From the NCBI GenBank assembly GCA_036346255.1, contig CM070617.1:21131080-21195079 (forward strand): a stretch of DNA of 64,000 nt, written 5' to 3'. This DNA is from Ampelocalamus luodianensis. Its lineage: Eukaryota > Streptophyta > Magnoliopsida > Poales > Poaceae. Positions 58,648 to 64,000 of this stretch are shown here, piece after piece. The position numbers and the translations under genes are program-made. Numbering within the stretch: position 1 is the stretch's first letter; the number at the start of each line of letters is the position of its first letter. Below the pieces are notes generated by a model. The model did not search any database. It was not told the DNA's origin and saw nothing but the letters and a program-made list of their open reading frames with translations.

Positions 58648-59154
58648 ATGGGCGTCACCAAGGAGGATGTCGAGGCCGCCATCACTTCTGCTCTCAGCCC
58701 TTCCCATCTCGTAAGTCTCTTCCCACCCTAAAACCCCTTCCTCCGATCCATCCATCTCTGCTCTAAACCCTAACTGCCGCTACTGCTGTGTTTCTACGAT
58801 TTTTTGCAGGTGGTGACGGATACATCTGGAGGGTAAGCACATCCCAAATTGCCATTTACTTTTATTTTTTCCTTATTAGCTTGTTCAATTGCTACGAACA
58901 AAAGGAGGGATCTTGTTGATGTGGTGGTTGTCTCGTTGATTGATTGATTGGTGTGAAGGTGCGGCGCTAGCTACGAGATTGAGGTGGTGTCGGAGCAGTT
59001 TGAGGGGAAGCGGCTGCTGGAGCGGCACCGGATGGTGAACACCGCGCTGGCGCCGCACATGGCGCAGATCCACGCAGTCTCCATAAAAAAGGCGCTCACC
59101 CCGGCGCAGGCCCAGCCCCAGCCGGAGCCGGCCGCCGATAAGGCACAGGCTTAA
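58648..59154 (+). CDS. BOLA2: BolA-like protein (BOLA2), copy 2
   Basis: Exons 58648-58710, 58810-58832 and 58959-59154 encode the same 93 residues as copy 1, including the cluster-ligand Cys in GGCG and His in LLERHR. Intron 1 is two bases longer (cccaccctaaaaccccttcc), within C runs. All splice sites are kept. As with LSM3, this is either a second functional gene or the same gene assembled twice. Confidence 0.95.
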
Positions 59155-60211
59155 CTCACTCCAAACAGTTCAATCACACATGCACCATTACTCTTGTAAT
59201 TCACTCATGTAGCATGTGGTCTTTGATGTTGGGGACGCGCATCAAACTCTCTGCTTGAATAATTTAGCAGATGCATCTGCAAAATGGAAACTTTGAAGTG
59301 ATCTTTATGCTTGACTGCTCTACTCTTATGTATTTGGTACCGTCAATTTGTCATATAGGTAGTTTGCAGTTTAGTTGCTTCGGTGGATTGGTTCTGTTAA
59401 TCTAGTGGCGTCTATTGCAGCAAGTTGGTTGAATCTCTGTCTGACATAGCTGTTTACTTTGGGGATCAGATGATGATTGATGACACCTTGTTTATGGAAG
59501 CATTTCTTTTTCTTATTGATGAGACCACCATAAGGGGAATCTATTCCCCTTTCTGGTATAGTGGAACTAGATACAACAGTATTCGATGCTGGAGATGTAA
59601 ATGTAATGGCTTTTGATTTACGCAATAACTAGTTTTCAGCTAGATTATAGTTATATCATGTTGATGTGCTGTGTTGCATTGCATTTGATTCATGCCTTAC
59701 ATTTTGTGCATGCATGCATCAATGCATGCTTGTCTTCTGATGAAAAGGCAGTACAACTTTGATTCAGCCTTTACTTTGCTGCTTAGAACTATGTCGAATT
59801 TGACCTATTTTAAGTGAACTATATCGCAAGCCCTGAAAAATGTGTTTGTTTGTAGGCTTGTAGTACCATGTTGATAGTGGGAACATATTTGCTTACATAG
59901 CAGTATTAAGTTTGCTAATTGAACTGGGGTAGACAGTTGAATCTCCTTTTGTGTGCATGAAGCCATGAACAACACACTGTGATCACATAGTCCAAGTTGA
60001 TACTACCGATTGGATTACCATCTCTTCAAATGTTTCAAAGATATCTGAATGCAAAAATTTCGGTTTCAGTCACTGGATTTGGAATAGCATGTCTTACATC
60101 TATTGATACGTGCACCATAATTTCAAAGGCTTTGATAAAACGAAAGAATGCATTATCTGATTTGATTCTTGACAGATTAATAGGGGATTTTCCCTTCGTT
60201 CTGTTACAGCT
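59155..60211. other. BOLA2 3' region, copy 2
   Basis: Equivalent of 25254-26309. No gene is supported. A T run differs by one near 59703. Confidence 0.5.
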
Positions 60212-60332
60212 TAGGCTTATTTTGATGAGTGAGGAGTGGGCTCAATCCCTTCGGATGGCAGGGAAGTTGAACTAAAATCTGTGTCTATCCAAAGGGATTG
60301 GGTCTAATCACATTCTATCCAAACAAGCCCTA
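60212..60332. mobile_element. Short MITE-like foldback, copy 2
   Basis: Same degenerate inverted repeat as 26310-26430. Confidence 0.5.
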
Positions 60333-60870
60333 CGGGGTATCTGTGCACCCTGTACTTTATACTGTATTGTGAAAGCCTTCATGTAAAAATCATCTGTGAG
60401 CTGGCAACCCGTGATAATCAGTCTGTTGTTTGTGCTAGCCAAAATACTCTTACTTAATCATAGACGTCTGAACCATCTTACGTGTACAAAAGTCTGGACT
60501 CGAGTAATCTCGTGCTCTGGGCTCCGCTTTTTTTTGGGTGCAAGTTGATGCTGGGTGCGTTAGAGCATCTGCAATGTTTGTTCTTAGCCGGTTCAATAGG
60601 ATGGAATTAATGCTACGAACCGATTCAACACATTGGAAACAGTCGATTCAATACAAAAGTGGAGAGAGCCGGTGCATAGTTTGCATCCGGTGCATCTGGA
60701 TACAGCTGAATAAACTATTATTTTTATTAGTCGATACAATTAACTCCATTAGCCGTTGCATTAACTCCTTTTTTAGTCGTTGCATTCCGACGTTTTATTC
60801 CCAGCCAACCATCTCACCTCTATATAACATTGAACACAACAGTTCAGGTTCACAACACAAGCATTTCAAC

Positions 60871-62083
60871 ATGGATAACTCATCAGCTTTAAGTTTTACA
60901 AATTTGCTCAACTCTTCAAACTTCTCAAGACAAGATCAACCAAATAGCAGCCCATATATTTCAAAATTTCCACCTCAATATCCCTTCCAATCCTCCCAAT
61001 ATGCCCAACAATTTCACCCTCAATATCCCCCTAATTTTCTTCCTTTTAGTGTTCCTACAAACTACCAGCAACAAGTTCCACATACCTCCACAGCTTTTCA
61101 TGGTGTTGAAAACCTGAGCCATGGAATGTTTGGAGGAGCTACAGCCAGCCAGTCCTTGTCCCCAGTTCAAGCAACCAACATATTTGGAGTTGTAGGATCC
61201 ACAACTTCACATGGTTCAGAATCAACCTCTTCGATGCCAGCTGCAGCAAAAAGAAGTGAAGAACAGTTGAACAAGGAAGATTCAAGTGATAGCAGTCCAG
61301 ATGAAGGAAAGAGAGGTATGCGCATGAAGTGGACACAACAAGATAACCTACGACTAGTTAGTTCTTGGTTGAACAATTCCAATGATTCTATTGATGGCAA
61401 CTCAAAGAAAAATGATCAATATTGGAACAAAGTAGCCGATGATTACAACGGTAATTGTCCCGCAAATCGAAAAGATCACCATGCAATGCAAAACCATTGG
61501 AACAGACTAACACCAAGGTTAATCTGCTCAATGCTTGTTGGTGGTTCAACAAAACCTATATACTAGCGGCAAATCGATGATCACTTTTGGAAAAAACCCA
61601 TGAGAAGTGCAGTGTGTGATAATCAAGGGAAAACTTCACTTTGATGTATTGGTGGAGAGAAGTGAAGGACCAAATTAAATGGAGAAGAGCATTCGACGAT
61701 CAAGAAATGAACAAAGGTGCTAAGGTTTCGCACAGAACTCACACATCATCTTCCAACATTGAACTGAAGGTGTTGATCGCAATGATCCTACTCGCCCCAA
61801 GGCGTATACGCCAAGCGTGATCGGAAGGGAAAGGAAAGGGAAAGGAAAGGCGCATCTACTTCCACCGGATGAAAATATGAAACTTTACCATGACCTTCAA
61901 GCGAAGAAGTCTGCGCTAATGAAAAATGGCGAAGCTACCAAGGAGAAAGCAAAGGTGTTGAAGTATGATAAGTATGTCGAATTGATGAAGATTGATACTT
62001 CGGAAATGAGTGATGCAAAAAGGACGCGACATGAACAAGTTATAGATCATTTATGCAAGGATATGTTTGGTGCAAACAATTAG
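60871..62083 (+). pseudogene. Harbinger ORF1, frameshifted in copy 2
   Basis: Starts at the same ATG as copy 1 and is identical to about codon 200, where a base lost from an A run (61471) starts a series of shifts that closes the frame at 61566. The original frame resumes near 61880 and ends at the same Asn-Asn-stop (62083). At least six one-base losses fall at homopolymers or CAG/CTG sites. Because copy 1 is fully open, I read this as damage in the sequence record rather than decay under neutral drift. Confidence 0.85.
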
Positions 62084-62639
62084 TACGCATGTCTTGACGC
62101 TTACAAATAATTTGTATCACCCTACTTAATGTATTGTCGGTGTTGCTTTCAATTGTATCATCCTACCTAATGTATTGTCAATTGTTGATTTCTTAATATT
62201 TTGTAATGATCTGTCCAAGTAATATATAAGTATTGCGAACCTATTTCCAGTTTTTGGTTCTCTTCAATAGAATATGCAAGACAAGAAGCTCTTACAAGAA
62301 AATTATAACCAACAACAAGCATTAACAACCACTAGTATAGTATATAGCAATGTTATTTTACGACATGGATCCCGATATTATAAGAGAAGTTGAGTACAAA
62401 CCACAATGCTTTGTGGTGGGTGAAGGAAGAATCATGCAGGCTTGCTGTCTTGTTGATGAAAATTTCCCCACAGGCAACTTATGGTACTGTTGTCTTTATG
62501 CAATATCGATTAGTCTTTCTGCACAAGTTACCTTCTGAGATTCACACTGCATATGCAGATGCCTATAGCTTTCCCAAAGAAACATGTTTTTCATTAGTAC
62601 AATGTACCAATTGACTTTATTGGTCACTCAAACAAAATG

Positions 62640-62866
62640 TTGTAAAATGCATGCACAGTAATTGTGAACTAGCCGTTGTAAACTAGTTGTTATTGATTCA
62701 ATGCCATCACCTAAATCCTGTAAAATGCATGCACAATAATTGCGTGTTATTGATTCAATGCCATCACCTAAATCCCGTAAAATGCATGGATAGTAATTGT
62801 GAACTAGCCGTTGTAAACTAGTTGTTATATTCTTGTTAAGTGTGAACTAGCCGTTGTGGATTAGCA
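62640..62866 (+). repeat. Tandem repeats upstream of ORF2, copy 2
   Basis: Same unit array as 28771-29000, followed by the TATA box at about 62869-62876. Confidence 0.65.
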
Positions 62867-62970
62867 ACTATAAAATGTGGAGGATGGAGTTTCCTATCAC
62901 CACATGAAACCAAACATTTAGATCACAGGATACACAACTCTTTTATGCCTAGCATACAAGACCACTTGAA

Positions 62971-64000
62971 ATGGCTGAAAAATTAGATTCCCAATCTGAT
63001 TTTTCAAACAGTGATGAAGACTTTAGCGGGTTCATTTCAGACTCTATTGATCCTTTAGAAGGAAAGATCGAAGCCCAAATAGAAGCTCAGCTTGAAGTAG
63101 AACTGTTTCGAAGCTCTACTCAGCACCGGAGTAGGTCTCGAAGGTACATTGATCGAGGCCGTCAAGCTGCACACGAGCGGTTGTATGCTGATTACTTCTC
63201 TGACAATCCAGTGTGCACTGATTATCAATTTCGTCGAAGGTATCGGATAAGAAGGCACCTATTTGAACGCATTATGCAAGTCCTTAGTGATTGGTCCCCA
63301 TATTTTCGCCAACGGAGTGATGCATTTGGTAAGATCGGTTTTTCTCCTCTGCAGAAATGTACCGTTGCTATGCGAATGATAGCCAATGGTACCCCTGCTG
63401 ATCTTGTTGATGAAAATTTACGGATGGGTGAAAGCACAACCATTGAGTGCTTGACCAAATTCATTAAAGGTGTCAGGGAGAATTTTGGAGAACAATATCT
63501 TAGAAGGCCAAATGAAGAAGATATCCGAAGGTTACTTCATATAGGGGAGGCCCGTGGATTTCCTGGGGTGTTGGGAAGTGTTGATTGCATGCATTGAGGT
63601 GGAAAAATTGCCCTGACGCATGGAAGGGCAATTTACACGTGGTGATCAAGGAAAACCGACCATCATGCTCGGCAAGAGCCTCACATGACCTATGGATATG
63701 GCATGCATTTTTGGAGTTGCCGGTTCAAACAACGATATTAATGTGTTGAATCAATCAACATTATTCATGGATGTACAAGGAAGAGCTCCGTGGTTCAATT
63801 TATAGTGAATGGCAACGAGTATAATATGGGGTACTATCTAGCTAATGGCATTTATCCGAGTGGGCAACATTTGTCAAAACAATCACTCTTCCTCAAAGTG
63901 ATAAGGCTAAATTATTCGCACAATTCCAAGAAGGAGCAAGAAAAGATGTTGAACGTGCTTTTGGAGTTTTGCAAGCTCGTTTTGCCATTTTACGTGCGCC
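62971..64000 (+). pseudogene. Harbinger transposase, frameshifted, cut by window
   Basis: Open from 62971 through 63597 (208 codons), covering exactly the stretch that is garbled in copy 1. It then loses one G in a GG run right after GSVDCMH, and further bases by 63850. The N-terminus is acidic with an Arg-rich segment at about residues 54-65. The first catalytic Asp is residue 205. The second catalytic position is again Asn (codon 63844-63846). The gene runs off the window before its stop. Confidence 0.9.

Larger units (their letters stand above)
43803..64000 (+). repeat. Large direct duplication, copy 2 (cut by window end)
   Basis: Begins acgatgccttaccat and matches copy 1 from 9862 on through the middle of the Harbinger transposase at the window end (equivalent to about 30150). 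All nested insertions keep the same positions and target duplications, so the duplication, or allelic split, is younger than every element inside. There is no obvious microhomology or repeat at the left junction (cacta|acgatg against ataag|acgatg). Confidence 0.97.
60563..64000 (+). mobile_element. PIF/Harbinger transposon, copy 2 (window-truncated)
   Basis: Left terminal repeat GAGCATCTGCAATGT at 60563 preceded by TTA at 60560-60562, exactly as in copy 1. The right end is beyond the window. Bases 60563-61470 match copy 1 closely. From 61473 to 62350, and again from 63590, small indels and CTG/CAG changes break both ORFs. Confidence 0.92.

Overview
The window looks like nuclear DNA of a grass (Poaceae). 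The evidence is GC-rich first exons on genes with short GT-AG introns, a SMART-type miniature LTR retrotransposon, a Tekay-like long LTR, a plant PIF/Harbinger element, and four or more recognisable plant housekeeping genes. I cannot resolve the species.

Layout. 1-9861 is non-genic. It holds a MITE split by a non-autonomous hAT element (both with their flanking signatures), a 1.8 kb tandem duplication that copied half of that nest, and a degenerate array of about 0.2 kb units. From 9862 a long segment begins that returns, in the same orientation and almost identical, at 43803 and is still running at the end of the window (20.2 kb visible). In order it holds: a dispersed non-coding repeat split by a 5.2 kb solo LTR, an unassigned minus-strand spliced candidate, LSM3, BOLA2 (a BolA-family protein), and a 4.95 kb PIF/Harbinger transposon with two ORFs. 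Between the two copies, in single copy here, lie a soluble inorganic pyrophosphatase gene (+), cytosolic fructose-1,6-bisphosphatase (-) and the R-SNARE gene YKT6 (-). I reconstructed all five gene models exon by exon, and their reading frames close except in YKT6, where one base is missing.

How they work together. LSM3 acts in U6 snRNP and mRNA decay rings, BOLA2 in cytosolic/nuclear iron-sulfur and redox work with monothiol glutaredoxins, and YKT6 in membrane fusion. The convergent pyrophosphatase and FBPase both serve cytosolic sucrose synthesis: FBPase commits triose carbon to hexose, and PPase removes the pyrophosphate made by UDP-glucose pyrophosphorylase. They share no promoter.

Most notable. 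(1) The repeat is either a real tandem duplication with a 33.9 kb period or a false duplication in the assembly. (2) Differences between the copies concentrate at CAG/CTG trinucleotides inside transposons and are nearly absent from the genes. That looks like base-calling damage at CHG-methylated cytosines, not evolution. (3) The Harbinger transposase has Asn in place of its second catalytic Asp in both copies, so it is probably inactive whatever the cause of its frame breaks. I found no prokaryotic system, CRISPR array, viral gene or RNA gene.
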